Notes: generated from the sequence alone by a model not told the origin. A stretch of 64,000 bases of DNA from Azospira restricta (GCF_016858125.1 NZ_CP064781.1:3419501-3483500), one strand, 5' to 3'; counted from the first letter of the stretch, positions 38,811 through 50,169 are shown. Numbers and translations: made by a program.

Positions 38811-39794
38811 TCAAACCACACATCCCACCCCATAAACCCCGGCCCCGACCGCCACCCCATTCTTCACCGCCGTCATCTCCGCCAGGATCGCCACAGCGAT
38901 CTCCGGCGGCGTGCGGCTGCCGATGGCGAGGCCGACCGGCCCGTGCAGGCGGTCGATCTCCTGCTGCGTCAGATCGAAATACTGCCGCAGCCGCTCGCGC
39001 CGCTTGGCGTTGTTCGCCCGCGAACCGAGCGCGCCGACGTAGAACGCCGGCGACTTCAGCGCTTCGAGCAGCGCCATGTCGTCGAGCTTGGGGTCGTGCG
39101 TCAGCGCGACGACGGCGCTGCGCGGGTCGAGCGCGAGTTCGGTGACCGCGTCGTCGGGCATCGCCAGCACGCGCTCGGTGCCCGGCACGTCCCAGCCGTC
39201 GGCGTATTCGCTGCGCGGGTCGCAGATGAAGACGCGGTAGCCAAGCGCCTGCGCCATCGTCGCCAGGTAGTGCGATATCTGCCCGGCGCCGATGATCAAC
39301 AGCCGCCAGGCCGGGCCGTGCACGGTGACGAGCGTCTCGCCGTCCCACTGCTGCGCATCGCCCGCCGTGCCGTCCTCGACGGCGACCTCGCCGCTGGCCA
39401 GCGACACCCGCCGCCGCGCCAGCTGGCCACGGCCGATGCGGGCCGCCAGCGTCGCCAGCAGGGCGGCATCCGGCACCGGCTCAAGCACCAGTTCGAGCGT
39501 GCCGCCGCAGGGCAGGCCGAAGCGGTGCGCCTCGTCGGCGGTGACGCCGTAGCGCAGCACGCGCGGCTCGCCGCTCGAAAACTCGCCGTCGAGCGCGCGG
39601 CGGATCAGGTCGTCCTCGATGCAGCCGCCGGAGACCGAGCCGACCACCTGCCCGTCGTCGCGCAGCACCATCCACGCGCCGGGCGGGCGCGGCGCCGAGC
39701 CCCAGGTGCGGGCGACGGTGACCAGCGCGAAGCGGTGGCCCTCGGCCGCCCAGCGGCGGGCGGCGTCTAGGACTTGGGTGTCGAGACTATCCAT
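38811..39794 (-). CDS. XdhC/CoxI family accessory protein
   Basis: A 327-residue protein with an N-terminal XdhC/CoxI domain (VTVARTWGSAPRPPGAWMVL, then GSVSGGCIEDDLI) and a C-terminal Rossmann half (LLIIGAGQISHYLATMAQAL). XdhC proteins bind the molybdenum cofactor, promote its sulfuration and insert it into xanthine-dehydrogenase-family enzymes. Position between iorB and the MocA-like gene supports this. A perfect 30-bp inverted repeat separates it from iorB. Confidence 0.88.
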   Translation of the reverse strand: MDSLDTQVLDAARRWAAEGHRFALVTVARTWGSAPRPPGAWMVLRDDGQVVGSVSGGCIEDDLIRRALDGEFSSGEPRVLRYGVTADEAHRFGLPCGGTLELVLEPVPDAALLATLAARIGRGQLARRRVSLASGEVAVEDGTAGDAQQWDGETLVTVHGPAWRLLIIGAGQISHYLATMAQALGYRVFICDPRSEYADGWDVPGTERVLAMPDDAVTELALDPRSAVVALTHDPKLDDMALLEALKSPAFYVGALGSRANNAKRRERLRQYFDLTQQEIDRLHGPVGLAIGSRTPPEIAVAILAEMTAVKNGVAVGAGVYGVGCVV

Positions 39795-39815
39795 TTCAGT
39801 TCACTCCAAATCAAC

Positions 39816-39889
39816 CCCGTCATTCCGGCGAAAGCCGGAATCCAGAAATGGCCCACGAACTGGATTCCGGCTTTCGCCGGAATGACGGG
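39816..39889. repeat. perfect 30-bp inverted repeat (REP/MITE-like)
   Basis: Two 30-base arms (39816-39845 and 39860-39889) are exact reverse complements around a 14-base spacer. Each begins CCCGTCATTCCGGCGAAAGC, a motif dispersed through many proteobacterial genomes. It lies between iorB and the XdhC-like gene and would fold into a strong RNA hairpin in their shared transcript. Confidence 0.9.
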
Positions 39890-39908
39890 TGTTTTGGCAT
39901 CGTCTCCA

Positions 39909-42143
<2,235 letters not shown>

Positions 42144-42154
42144 CGCCGCCCTCC

Positions 42155-42613
42155 TCACGCCAATGCCTTGGCGGCTTCGTGGATCGCCGCGCGGATGCGC
42201 ACGTAGGTCGCGCAGCGGCACAGGTTGCCGCCCATCGCGTTGTCGATGTCGGCGTCGGTCGGCTTGCGGTTCTCGGAGAGCAGCGCCACCGCGCTCATGA
42301 TCTGGCCGGACTGGCAGTAGCCGCACTGCACGACGTCGAGCTTGCGCCAGGCCTCCTGCACCGCCTTGCCTACTTTTCCGGAATCGACCGCCTCGACCGT
42401 AGTGATTTTCTTCCCGGCCACCGCCGACACCGGCGTCACGCAGGAACGGATCGGCGCGCCGTCCAGATGCACCGTGCACGCGCCGCACAGCGCCTGGCCG
42501 CAGCCGTATTTGGTGCCGGTGAGCTGCAGCGTATCGCGCAAGGCCCACAGCAGCGGCGTATCCGGCGCCACGTCGAGCGCCACCGCCTTGCCGTTCACGT
42601 TCAATCGGATCAT
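42155..42613 (-). CDS. iorA: 2Fe-2S subunit of molybdenum hydroxylase
   Basis: A 152-residue iron-sulfur subunit. The plant-type cluster is Cys38/43/46/58 ([10 protein letters not shown] and later SC), and the second cluster is Cys97/100/132/134 (CGYC and CRC). Both are intact. It starts at ATG 42613, with GGAGGCAG just upstream, and not at the longer frame. It has no signal of its own and would be carried across by the Tat leader on IorB. The gene is divergent from an AraC regulator. Confidence 0.9.
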   Translation of the reverse strand: MIRLNVNGKAVALDVAPDTPLLWALRDTLQLTGTKYGCGQALCGACTVHLDGAPIRSCVTPVSAVAGKKITTVEAVDSGKVGKAVQEAWRKLDVVQCGYCQSGQIMSAVALLSENRKPTDADIDNAMGGNLCRCATYVRIRAAIHEAAKALA

Positions 42614-42798
42614 CTCTGCCTCCTTCGGGGGTTGGAGTGACGACGCCGGACGGCGCCGTGAAATGCCTGCAGTGTGCGCGCGGCGCGGCCGCCGCCGATA
42701 ACCCAAAACTACGAACTTATTGCCTGATCCTCCGGAAATCGGCCGGAAATCATCACTACGCCTCGCCGCCGGCAAGCAAAAGGACTACGCTTGCCGCC

Positions 42799-43752
42799 AT
42801 GGACAATCCCGTTCTGACCCACCCCCGCGAAAATGATTCCGTGGCCGCGCATCTGGCTGAAACGATGGCCCGCCAGCGCGCCGAGCTGGCGGCGATCATC
42901 GGCCGCCACTGCCGTGCCGACGGCCCCTGCGAAACGCCGATCCCGGGCCTTGCGCTGTTCCGCGGCTCGAATACCGCGACGCCGACCTGCACCGTCGTCC
43001 CCTCGGTGTTCGCGATCATGGCCCAGGGCGCCAAGCGCCTGCAGGTCGGCGACGATGTCTACGAGTACGACGCGCGGCACTACATGATCTCGTCGGTCGA
43101 CCTGCCGATGTCCTCGCGCATCACCTGCGCCTCGGCCGCCGAGCCCTACCTCGGCTTCGCCCTCATGCTCGATTCGCGCACGCTCGCCGAACTCACCGCG
43201 TCGCTGCCGCCCGACCGCGGCACGCTGCCGGTCGACCGCGGCATCGCCATCGGCGAACTCAGCGCCGACATCCAGAACGCCGCGCTGCGCCTCGCGCGCC
43301 TGCTCGACGCGCCGCAGGACATCCCGGTGCTGGCCCCGATCATCACGAAGGAACTGCTCTACCGCCTGCTCACCGGCCCGCTCGGCGCCCGCCTGCGCCA
43401 GGCGGTGATCGCCGGCAGCCACAGCCAGCAGATCGCGCGCGCCATCGACTGGCTGCGCAGCAACCTCGACCAGAGCGCGAGCATCGACCAGCTGGCCGAG
43501 CTCGCCAACATGAGCCGCTCGTCGCTGCACCACCACTTCAAGGCGCTGACCGCGATGACCCCGGTGCAATACCAGAAGCAGCTGCGCCTGCAGGAAGCGC
43601 GCCGGCTGATGCTGGCCGAAGACCACGACGCCGCCACCGCCGCCCACCGCGTCGGCTACGAAAGCGCCTCCCAGTTCAGCCGCGAATACCGCCGCCAGTT
43701 CGGCCGCCCGCCGGCCAGCGACGTCGCCGAACTGCGGCGGAACGGCGGCTGA
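42799..43752 (+). CDS. AraC-family transcriptional regulator
   Basis: A 317-residue regulator with an AraC-type N-terminal domain (TVVPSVFAIMAQGAKRLQVGDDVYEYD split across 94-120) and a C-terminal pair of helix-turn-helix motifs (IDQLAELANMSRSSLHHHFKA, then HRVGYESASQFSREYRRQFG). It is divergent from iorA with 185 bases between the starts, so it is the likely regulator of the molybdenum hydroxylase operon. The AraC_N type usually responds to small organic ligands. Confidence 0.88.
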   Translation: MDNPVLTHPRENDSVAAHLAETMARQRAELAAIIGRHCRADGPCETPIPGLALFRGSNTATPTCTVVPSVFAIMAQGAKRLQVGDDVYEYDARHYMISSVDLPMSSRITCASAAEPYLGFALMLDSRTLAELTASLPPDRGTLPVDRGIAIGELSADIQNAALRLARLLDAPQDIPVLAPIITKELLYRLLTGPLGARLRQAVIAGSHSQQIARAIDWLRSNLDQSASIDQLAELANMSRSSLHHHFKALTAMTPVQYQKQLRLQEARRLMLAEDHDAATAAHRVGYESASQFSREYRRQFGRPPASDVAELRRNGG

Positions 43753-43790
43753 GCGGCGTTGTCTCTCCAGCGTAGTGCTTTACACAGCCC

Positions 43791-43836
43791 CTCCCCCTTC
43801 GCCCCGAAGGAAGTCCCCCTGGGGGACAAGGGGGAG
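43791..43836. repeat. nested GC-rich hairpin element
   Basis: CTCCCCCTT (43791-43799) pairs with AAGGGGGAG (43828-43836), and inside it GTCCCCC (43813-43819) pairs with GGGGGAC (43821-43827). It stands between the convergent-free AraC and acpH genes and resembles dispersed intergenic repeats. No T-tract follows, so it is not a clear intrinsic terminator. Confidence 0.65.
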
Positions 43837-43900
43837 GCCGGGAGGGGGATGGGGTCAAACCAGCATTCCCCCGCATAGAGCCGGCACCCACACGCCAACC

Positions 43901-44530
43901 ATGAACTTCCTAGCCCACGCCTACCTCGCCGGCAACGACCCCGCCCTGATCGTCGGCGGCGTCGTCGGCGACTGGATCAAGGGCCCACTCCCCGGCACGC
44001 TGCCCGCCGACCTCGCCCGCGGCGTCGCGCTGCACCGCGCCATCGACAGCCACGCCGAAACCCACCCGGCCTTCTGCCGCAGCCGCAACCGCATGTCGCC
44101 CGCCCGGCGCCGCTACGCCGGCGTGCTCGTCGACATCTTCTACGACCACCTGCTCGCCCGCGACTGGGCGCAGCACCACGACGCCGCGCTCGCCGACTAC
44201 TGCGCAGAGGTCTACCGCCTGATCGACGAACGCCTGATCGACCTGCCCGAACCCGCGCGCCACGTGCTGCGGCTGATGGCAAGCGAGGATTGGCTGCAGA
44301 GCTATGCGGAAATCGACAGCATCGCCGACGTGCTACGCCGCATGTCGCGGCGTGCGCGGCAGCCGAATCCACTGGTGGGGGGTGAGGAGGAATTCGTCGC
44401 GGACGCGGGGGGGTTCGAAGAGGATTTCAGGGTATGGCTGGAAGATGCACGGGGCTTGTGGCGGGGTGGCGAGAAGCACGCGCTTGTTGATAAAGATGGG
44501 CAGAATTTAAATTTAAAGCCCAACCAGTAG
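43901..44530 (+). CDS. acpH: acyl carrier protein phosphodiesterase
   Basis: A 209-residue AcpH protein, which removes 4'-phosphopantetheine from acyl carrier protein. The opening MNFLAHAYLAGNDPALIVGG with GDWIKG and HRAIDSHAETHPAF shows the conserved Asp/His metal-site residues of this HD-like family, and VDIFYDHLLARDW follows. The start is ATG 43901; upstream in-frame sequence is part of the repeat. The last 15 residues become Lys/Asn-rich at the point where base composition drops, so the native end may have been altered by insertion of the next locus. Confidence 0.85.
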   Translation: MNFLAHAYLAGNDPALIVGGVVGDWIKGPLPGTLPADLARGVALHRAIDSHAETHPAFCRSRNRMSPARRRYAGVLVDIFYDHLLARDWAQHHDAALADYCAEVYRLIDERLIDLPEPARHVLRLMASEDWLQSYAEIDSIADVLRRMSRRARQPNPLVGGEEEFVADAGGFEEDFRVWLEDARGLWRGGEKHALVDKDGQNLNLKPNQ

Positions 44531-44854
44531 GCCATTTGTTGGCTCAAGCAGTCATTGGGTTTACGTACCACCAACGGCCACAATGAATAGGTCAATGGTC
44601 GCCGGTTAGGAAATTGGGGCGAACAACCATGTGGTTCTTAATGCCATTGTCCGGCTCTGACCCAGTGCTCCCATTCTCTTCATCCAAAACGGCACTACAG
44701 GTACCGAAGTGCAACCGACGCTTCCGGCGATCTGCCCCCTCATCAGGGACACCGCTGTTACTTTCATAGCCTTTTGCACTTTACATGCATCGTGATCTTG
44801 GTAGCATGCGCGTGGCATTACTGTTCGGCTGAGAAATACCGAGGAGAGGGAAGA
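44531..44854. other. 324-base intergenic transition into AT-richer DNA
   Basis: Composition changes here from about 70% GC to roughly 50%. I see no gene, terminator or clear promoter; it ends in a strong ribosome site (GAGGAGAGGGAAGA) for the nuclease-like effector. It probably contains the left junction of the acquired locus, but no attachment-site repeat is recognisable. Confidence 0.5.
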
Positions 44855-46054
44855 ATGACAACATTTTCGGCAGCGCCTCAAGCACTAGGTTACCTTTATC
44901 AGGCACGTGTTGCCCTTGCACTACTGCTCGAATCACCTGACGAAGCTTACCTGAGGGTTGAAGCACTCGATGACATCGATATATCCAATGCGGTAATAGC
45001 CGGTTCGCTTTCCCTGATACAGCTAAAGCATCACACTGGTGAGGCCACCCTGACCGATGCAAGCACAGACCTGTGGAAAAGCTTGCGTGTTTGGTCCGAG
45101 CAAGCAAAGGCTGCAAAATTTTCCCTTGATAATGCAAAAATAATTCTCTTTACTACCGCAAAAATAGGGGCCGGAAGCATAGCTTCGCTGTTAGGTGATT
45201 CGAAACGCGACCTTAACAAGGCCGAGACAAAGCTCTTAAACGTTGCTTCCACCTCCGGAAATAAATCTCTAAAAGAAGCTTTTGATGCGTTCAAAGAATT
45301 GACTGAGGCTCAAAGGAAAGCCCTCTTGGCGGCAATCCATATCGTTGGGGGGCATCCTGATATCGCAGGAGTAAAAAAGAAGATTGATCAACAACTTCGC
45401 CTTGCGGTTCGTGCCAAGTACTTGGCGCCATTCTCAGAGAGAGTAGAGGGTTGGTGGACCGATAAGGTCATCCTTCATCTGCTCGCAAAAACGCCTTCTT
45501 ACGCAAATGGCATTTCTGGTTTCGAATTGCATGAGTACGTTGCGTCAGTGGCTGAAACCTTTCATGACGAAAGTCTGCCAATTGATTACGACAGTCTGGG
45601 GATGACGGATGATGAGGTCGATGCGAGCCGGAATCGACAATATGTTAAGCAGCTAGAAGCCATTCAAGCGGGTACTAGGACGATTAGAAAAGCCATCTTT
45701 GACTATCATCGGGCCTATAACCAGCGGCATAGATGGCTTAGAGACAGCCTTGTATTTCCCCGGGAATTAGAAAAATATGAAGAGCGGTTGAGCGACGAAT
45801 GGGAGCGCTATTTTGACCATAACTTCTCTGATACCGATGCCTCGGATCCGCAGGCATTGATAGCGGCGGGGAAGGCAGTTCTTAAATGGGCGGAAATGGA
45901 GTGCACGCTCCGAATTAGGCCGCGAGTCGAGGCCGACTTCGTAAGACGAGGCAGTTTCCATATTCTTGCTGACAAAGAGCCTCCTGGCATCTATTGGCAT
46001 CCTAAATTCCAAGAGCTAATGACCCAGACGATGTCGGCGGCGGCGACAGCATGA
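44855..46054 (+). CDS. ABC-three-component system effector, nuclease-like
   Basis: A 399-residue protein. The N-terminal 80 residues look like a Cap4/DUF4297-type restriction-endonuclease fold: LGYLYQARVALALLL, acidic VEALDDIDIS (Glu36, Asp39, Asp40, Asp42), then LIQLKHH at 54-60, which would give the E-D-QxK active site. The C-terminal part is helical and matches the ABC-three-component C-terminal region seen with such effectors. It is the first gene of three; its stop overlaps the next start in ATGA. Composition is AT-richer than the host. The probable job is cleaving nucleic acid when the ATPase partner senses invasion. Confidence 0.75.
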   Translation: MTTFSAAPQALGYLYQARVALALLLESPDEAYLRVEALDDIDISNAVIAGSLSLIQLKHHTGEATLTDASTDLWKSLRVWSEQAKAAKFSLDNAKIILFTTAKIGAGSIASLLGDSKRDLNKAETKLLNVASTSGNKSLKEAFDAFKELTEAQRKALLAAIHIVGGHPDIAGVKKKIDQQLRLAVRAKYLAPFSERVEGWWTDKVILHLLAKTPSYANGISGFELHEYVASVAETFHDESLPIDYDSLGMTDDEVDASRNRQYVKQLEAIQAGTRTIRKAIFDYHRAYNQRHRWLRDSLVFPRELEKYEERLSDEWERYFDHNFSDTDASDPQALIAAGKAVLKWAEMECTLRIRPRVEADFVRRGSFHILADKEPPGIYWHPKFQELMTQTMSAAATA

Positions 46055-46548
46055 TGATGGGCAAGATATGGGGCCGGCGACCTCCTGATGTTGCCAATCT
46101 GTTTAATCCAGCGTTTTGCGCCACGCTGCTGAACCGGGTGGCATCTGGCTACCATGGGGATATCGAACGGGGGCTGGCTTATCCTCTTTCTTTCGTGGCG
46201 TTGCCGCTGATCTTGCATCCCACCTCTGCTGATCTGTTACCCCCAACATCTCGCACCAAATTTCACAATTGGCTTCTAGAAAACCCAGAAGTGTTGTTCG
46301 GATTTTCGGAGCGTGCAAGGGAGATGGCCCCGATAGTTCGTGAGGCGATTTCATTTGGTCTGCGTTATGACATTCTACGTTTGGACGCGGAGAAGGCTCT
46401 TATTCCAATGACTTCGCGCGAATTGAAGCAGTGGGAAAAAATGCCCTACAACAAAAATTTTTCTAAAAACGCGCAGATTTTGGGCAAGTTGCTTACACAA
46501 GTTAAGGACGTGCCGACAACTTTCGCCCTCTTTGGAGTTCGTCCATGA
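46051..46548 (+). CDS. ABC-three-component system middle component
   Basis: A 165-residue protein beginning near a run of three Met codons, with the usual middle-component opening RRPPDVANLFNPAFCATLLN followed by a mixed helical body (GLAYPLSFVALPLILHP). Small proteins of this type always lie between effector and ATPase genes in ABC-3C loci and are thought to bridge them. Start and stop both overlap the neighbours by ATGA, so the three products are probably made in fixed ratio. No enzymatic motif is visible. Confidence 0.72.
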   Translation: MMMGKIWGRRPPDVANLFNPAFCATLLNRVASGYHGDIERGLAYPLSFVALPLILHPTSADLLPPTSRTKFHNWLLENPEVLFGFSERAREMAPIVREAISFGLRYDILRLDAEKALIPMTSRELKQWEKMPYNKNFSKNAQILGKLLTQVKDVPTTFALFGVRP

Positions 46549-48500
46549 CGATGCAAATAAGATCAATCATCCTGTATCACAAAGACGGAAGAACGAGGGT
46601 GCTTCCATTTCGCCTTGGAAAGTTAAACGTAATAACAGGGCAATCTAGGACAGGAAAGTCGGCAATTATAGATATCGTCGACTATTGCCTAGGTAGGAGC
46701 ACCTTTAATATTTTCGAGGGGGTTAACCGCGACATTATCGGCTGGTACGCGGTGATGCTTCGCGTGAACGAGAGCGATGTTTTCTGTGCCAAACCTGCCC
46801 CTCGAGGAAATGCGGCGACTCAGTCTGGCGCGTTTTTCAAGATTGGGTCCGTACTGGAGCCGCCGGGTTTCCAAGAGTTAGAGGTAAATACAAATGACGA
46901 AGGCCTGACGCGGCAGCTCTCGGCGATGTTGGGTGTTTCGCCAAATCTCAGCACCCCCGGCGAGAATCACACTCGTTCGCCCCTTGAAGCGACGATTGCC
47001 CATACGAAGTACTACCTGTTTCAGGAGCAAGGGGAAATTGCAAACAGGGCGTTCTTGTTCCACCGGCAGGGCGAGCAGTTCATGCCGCAAGCAATCAAGG
47101 ACACGCTCCCTTACTTGCTCGGCGCGGTACCGGAGGATCGGTTGGCGCTTATGCAGGAAGAGCGAAATTTGCGGAGACAACTAAAGCTATTTGAAAGACG
47201 TGAACGCGAGGCGTCTTTTGTGGGCTCTAGCGAGCTCAGTCAAAGCCTCCAACTTATAGATGAAGCCAAGGTCGTTGGGCTCCTGCCTTCCGATCTTGAT
47301 GCTTCATCTCCGTCAAAGGCAAGACAGCACCTGGAGTCTGCTCAACACTGGACCCCTTCCACACCAGATTTTCCGCCGGGGGAGAAATCTCAGCTTGAGC
47401 TCAATATGGAGCTTGATCGAGCAAGGCTTGAGTACAACGAGCTTTACGACGCGTTGGTGCAAGCACGCCACTTTCAACTCGAAGGAGAGGGATTTGCGGA
47501 AGCAGTAGGAGAACAAGCAGAGCGGCTAAAGGCGATCGGTATCATTCCCCACAGCGCCAACAGATCTTCCACGTGCCCTCTCTGCGGGAGTGACCAATTG
47601 AGTCCATCCGCAGAAGAGCTTCGGACAAGTCTCGATGGTTTGCAGCGAGACCTAGAGAATATTGAGGAGCAACGTCCCAGGCTTCTGGGGAAGCTAACGA
47701 ATCTTGAAGAGCGAGTCGGCCAGGCCCGCCAGAAGGTGCAGACTCTTCAACGCCAGCTGAGGTTGGCTGTTGGTTCTGAGGACGATGCTCTCGCTCAACG
47801 AGATGTTCAAGCCCAGATTGCTCGCACTGTCGGCAGGATCAGTCTTTACCTGGAAAGCGTACAAGAGGTAGCACCAGATTCGAGCTTGCGGAACGAGATT
47901 GCTGCATTGAGAGCTCGAATCGAAGCGATTTCGGAGCAAGTCGACGAGGACTCAGTAGAGGCTGCAATGGCTTCACTCCTGAATCGCATTGGCCGTACGA
48001 TGACAAAATTGGCTGATCGCCTAGAGTTGGAGTTTCGAGGCTGCCCTTACCGACTAGACGTTACCGGTCTTACCGTAATTGCGGATGCCGATAAACCAAT
48101 CCCTATGCATAGAATGGGTAGCGGTGAGAACTGGCTTGGATGTCACCTCATCGCGCTGCTCGCTCTCCACAAGCATTTCGTCGAGAACAAGCGCCCTGTC
48201 CCAAGCTTCATGATCATCGACCAGCCATCGCAAGTCTACTTTCCCTCGACGGCTGCTTACAAGCAGCTGGATGGAACAAAGGAAGGGCTTGGAAACCTGC
48301 AACCGAACGATGCTGACATCAGTGCAGTCGGACGGATGTTCAAGACGCTGTACGATTTGGTCGATGAGCTTTCGCCCAGGTTCCAGATCATCGTCACTGA
48401 ACACGCCAACCTTCCTGAAAGCTGGTATCAGGAGTCACTTGTCGAGCCGCCTTGGAGAGACGGTAGAGCGCTCATTCCTAAAGAGTGGTTGAAGCAGTGA
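46545..48500 (+). CDS. DUF3732 SMC/Rad50-like ATPase of ABC-three-component system
   Basis: A 651-residue ATPase. The Walker A loop is GQSRTGKS at 32-39; a coiled-coil arm occupies about 200-470 with a Cys-Pro-Leu-Cys hook at 344-347, like the zinc hook of Rad50; the ABC signature is MGSGENWLG at 524-532; Walker B is FMIIDQPSQ at 555-563, with Gln after Pro where Rad50-type proteins carry similar residues. DUF3732 proteins are the ATPase of a class of ABC-3C conflict systems. The protein probably senses foreign DNA or replication structures and licenses the nuclease-like effector. Confidence 0.85.
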   Translation: MTMQIRSIILYHKDGRTRVLPFRLGKLNVITGQSRTGKSAIIDIVDYCLGRSTFNIFEGVNRDIIGWYAVMLRVNESDVFCAKPAPRGNAATQSGAFFKIGSVLEPPGFQELEVNTNDEGLTRQLSAMLGVSPNLSTPGENHTRSPLEATIAHTKYYLFQEQGEIANRAFLFHRQGEQFMPQAIKDTLPYLLGAVPEDRLALMQEERNLRRQLKLFERREREASFVGSSELSQSLQLIDEAKVVGLLPSDLDASSPSKARQHLESAQHWTPSTPDFPPGEKSQLELNMELDRARLEYNELYDALVQARHFQLEGEGFAEAVGEQAERLKAIGIIPHSANRSSTCPLCGSDQLSPSAEELRTSLDGLQRDLENIEEQRPRLLGKLTNLEERVGQARQKVQTLQRQLRLAVGSEDDALAQRDVQAQIARTVGRISLYLESVQEVAPDSSLRNEIAALRARIEAISEQVDEDSVEAAMASLLNRIGRTMTKLADRLELEFRGCPYRLDVTGLTVIADADKPIPMHRMGSGENWLGCHLIALLALHKHFVENKRPVPSFMIIDQPSQVYFPSTAAYKQLDGTKEGLGNLQPNDADISAVGRMFKTLYDLVDELSPRFQIIVTEHANLPESWYQESLVEPPWRDGRALIPKEWLKQ

Positions 48501-48780
48501 ATTGCCGCTACACCCACGACAGTATCGACGGACCGGCCATCCACTGAAAGACATCCGCTGGCAGCAAGCGAGCGCCGACGCCGGCGGAGGATGAAGCCGA
48601 TCAATCGCCAGCGCCTTACGACTCTAACCACACACGAAAAAAGACCCGCTACGTAAGCGGGTCAAATCTCTCGCCTTCAGGAGGAGGGGAAAAGAAAAGG
48701 CGAGAAGGAGGTAGCAGTATCCTCACGCGCCAGCTGCCGCGCTGCGCGGCACCGGGCGGTCGACGACGCCAGCCCGATCG
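48501..48780. other. right flank of the ABC-3C locus
   Basis: No coding frame is convincing here. The stretch holds the minus-strand terminator of the CBS gene at 48637-48663 and a return to GC-rich sequence near 48720, probably the right junction of the acquired segment. Confidence 0.45.
48637..48663 (-). terminator. rho-independent terminator of the CBS-domain gene
   Basis: GACCCGCT and AGCGGGTC form an 8-bp stem around a 5-base loop; read on the minus strand it is followed by six T residues. It lies 117 bases past the stop of the CBS gene. Confidence 0.8.
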
Positions 48781-49218
48781 CTAGAGCAGCACCGTGATCT
48801 CTTCGCGACGCACCAGGTCTTTCTCGAGTTGCAGCCCGTCCATCGCCAGTGCATCGTGCGCGGCGAGGAGCCCGACGGGCTTACCGCTGTCGTCGACGAC
48901 CGGCATGTGCCGGAAGCCGCCTTCGTACATCAGATGCAGGGCGTGGCCGAACGGCTTGTCGATGTGCATGACCCGCGGGTCACGGGTCATGACTGTCGAC
49001 ACCGCCATCGTGTCGAGCGGGGCGCTCAGGGCGACGCAACGGAAGACGATGTCGCGCTCGGTGAGGATGCCGAGGAGTCGGTCGCGCCCGTCAACGACGA
49101 GGACGGCGGACGATTTCCATTCCTTCATGATGAAGGCACATTCGCGGATGGTGTTGGAGGGCAAGGCAACGGGGAACGGACGATTGCCTATCACTTCGCG
49201 TATCGGTCGGTAAGGCAT
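48781..49218 (-). CDS. CBS-domain pair protein
   Basis: A 145-residue protein consisting of two CBS motifs: residues 13-68 (IRECAFIMKEWKSSAVLVVD, GILTERDIVFR) and 75-130 (VMTRDPRVMHIDKPFGHALH, FRHMPVVDDSGKPVG). Such stand-alone pairs bind adenine nucleotides and act as energy or redox sensors. AGGAGA lies 8 bases before the ATG. No partner enzyme is adjacent. It is flanked upstream by 500 bases without a gene, so it has its own promoter. Confidence 0.87.
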   Translation of the reverse strand: MPYRPIREVIGNRPFPVALPSNTIRECAFIMKEWKSSAVLVVDGRDRLLGILTERDIVFRCVALSAPLDTMAVSTVMTRDPRVMHIDKPFGHALHLMYEGGFRHMPVVDDSGKPVGLLAAHDALAMDGLQLEKDLVRREEITVLL

Positions 49219-49722
49219 GGCATCTCCTTTCGCTAAAGCAAAGCAGATGAGTCCAGTTGGGCCTTGCGCACCATTGGCCGTAGGCCAAGGGCATCAGTAC
49301 CGAAGGTCGTGGCGCAAGGTCTGCGAGAGACTGACTGCTTCACGCCGGAAATACTCGCAACATTCGCGCCAATCCGACCGAAAATCAAAAACCCAATGAA
49401 TACAGGCGGGTATCTTTTTCACGCAAATTTCCTTGCGGGAAAAACGCACCCGACTGGGTTCAGGCAGCGATCGTTCCAACCAAAGTGGTGCGCACCGGCC
49501 TGGCCATGACTATCGATTCCGGGCCTGCGCCAGACCTGCGCATAGGCATGGGAAACCGGCAAGGTAGCGGTGCCCGTGCGGCTGGCAACAGCCCGCCGCA
49601 TTGCACCCCGGCCAAGCGCCCGGACGCATTCACGGACGGCATGCGTGACATGCACGACTTTCGTTTGAGCGCCCTCCGCTTCCTACCATGCCTATCAGCG
49701 ACACTCCCGACAGGCACCCGGC
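49219..49722. other. 504-base region without a recognisable gene
   Basis: No supported coding frame. The part nearest the CBS gene must hold its promoter. A small dyad TTGGCC-GTA-GGCCAA occurs at 49274-49288 and could be an operator. The stretch 49340-49450 is AT-richer than its surroundings. I see no RNA gene. Confidence 0.4.
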
Positions 49723-50169
49723 ATGGACCAGCGCGTTTCCACCGCACAAGCGATCACCTTCCCCGCCGCCGACGGCTACCCGCTGAAGGGCTTCCGCTGG
49801 CAGCACGCGAACGTCGACGTCGCGCGACCGGTGGTCGTCATCAACGCGGCGACTTCGGTGCGCTGCCGCTATTACGCGCGCTTCGCGGCGATGCACGCGC
49901 CGACGCTGGCGATGAGCCTCTCCGACGACGAGTTCGGTACGGTCGCGGCGATCCGCCGCCTGCTCGGCTATTACCGCAACAGCGCGCGCACGCACCTGCA
50001 CCTGCGCCCCGAGGCGATCGGCGAAAAGCAGGTCGGCCACTTCGCGTTCTTCAACAGCCGCTACGAGCAGACGCTGTGGCGGATTCCGCTGGAATGGCTG
50101 CGCCACGGCCGCCTGCCGGCGCAGCCGCAGGGCGAGGTGCAGACGCTGCGGGCGCAAGCGCGCGCCTGA
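49723..50169 (+). pseudogene. alpha/beta hydrolase with large internal in-frame deletion
   Basis: A 148-residue frame. Residues 1-56 match the start of a COG4757-type alpha/beta hydrolase (ADGYPLKGFRWQHA, PVVVINAATSVRCRYYARFAA). Residues 57-148 match its C-terminal end (APTLAMSLSDDEFGTVAAIRRL, KQVGHFAFF). The intervening 140 or so residues, including the nucleophile elbow and catalytic acid region, are missing, yet the reading frame is kept through the junction near 49890. Full family members are about 290 residues. Only the histidine-bearing GHF segment of the catalytic set remains, so hydrolase activity is not expected. Confidence 0.78.

Noticed and set aside
43791-43836. Possible CRISPR or terminator at the GC-rich hairpin
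   Set aside because: There is a single nested palindrome, not an array of repeats and spacers, and no T-tract follows on either strand.
46545-48500. Chromosomal SMC, RecN or Rad50 housekeeping ATPase
   Set aside because: The protein is too short, its coupling to an effector and middle component, AT-rich composition and DUF3732-type motif pattern fit the ABC-3C class instead.
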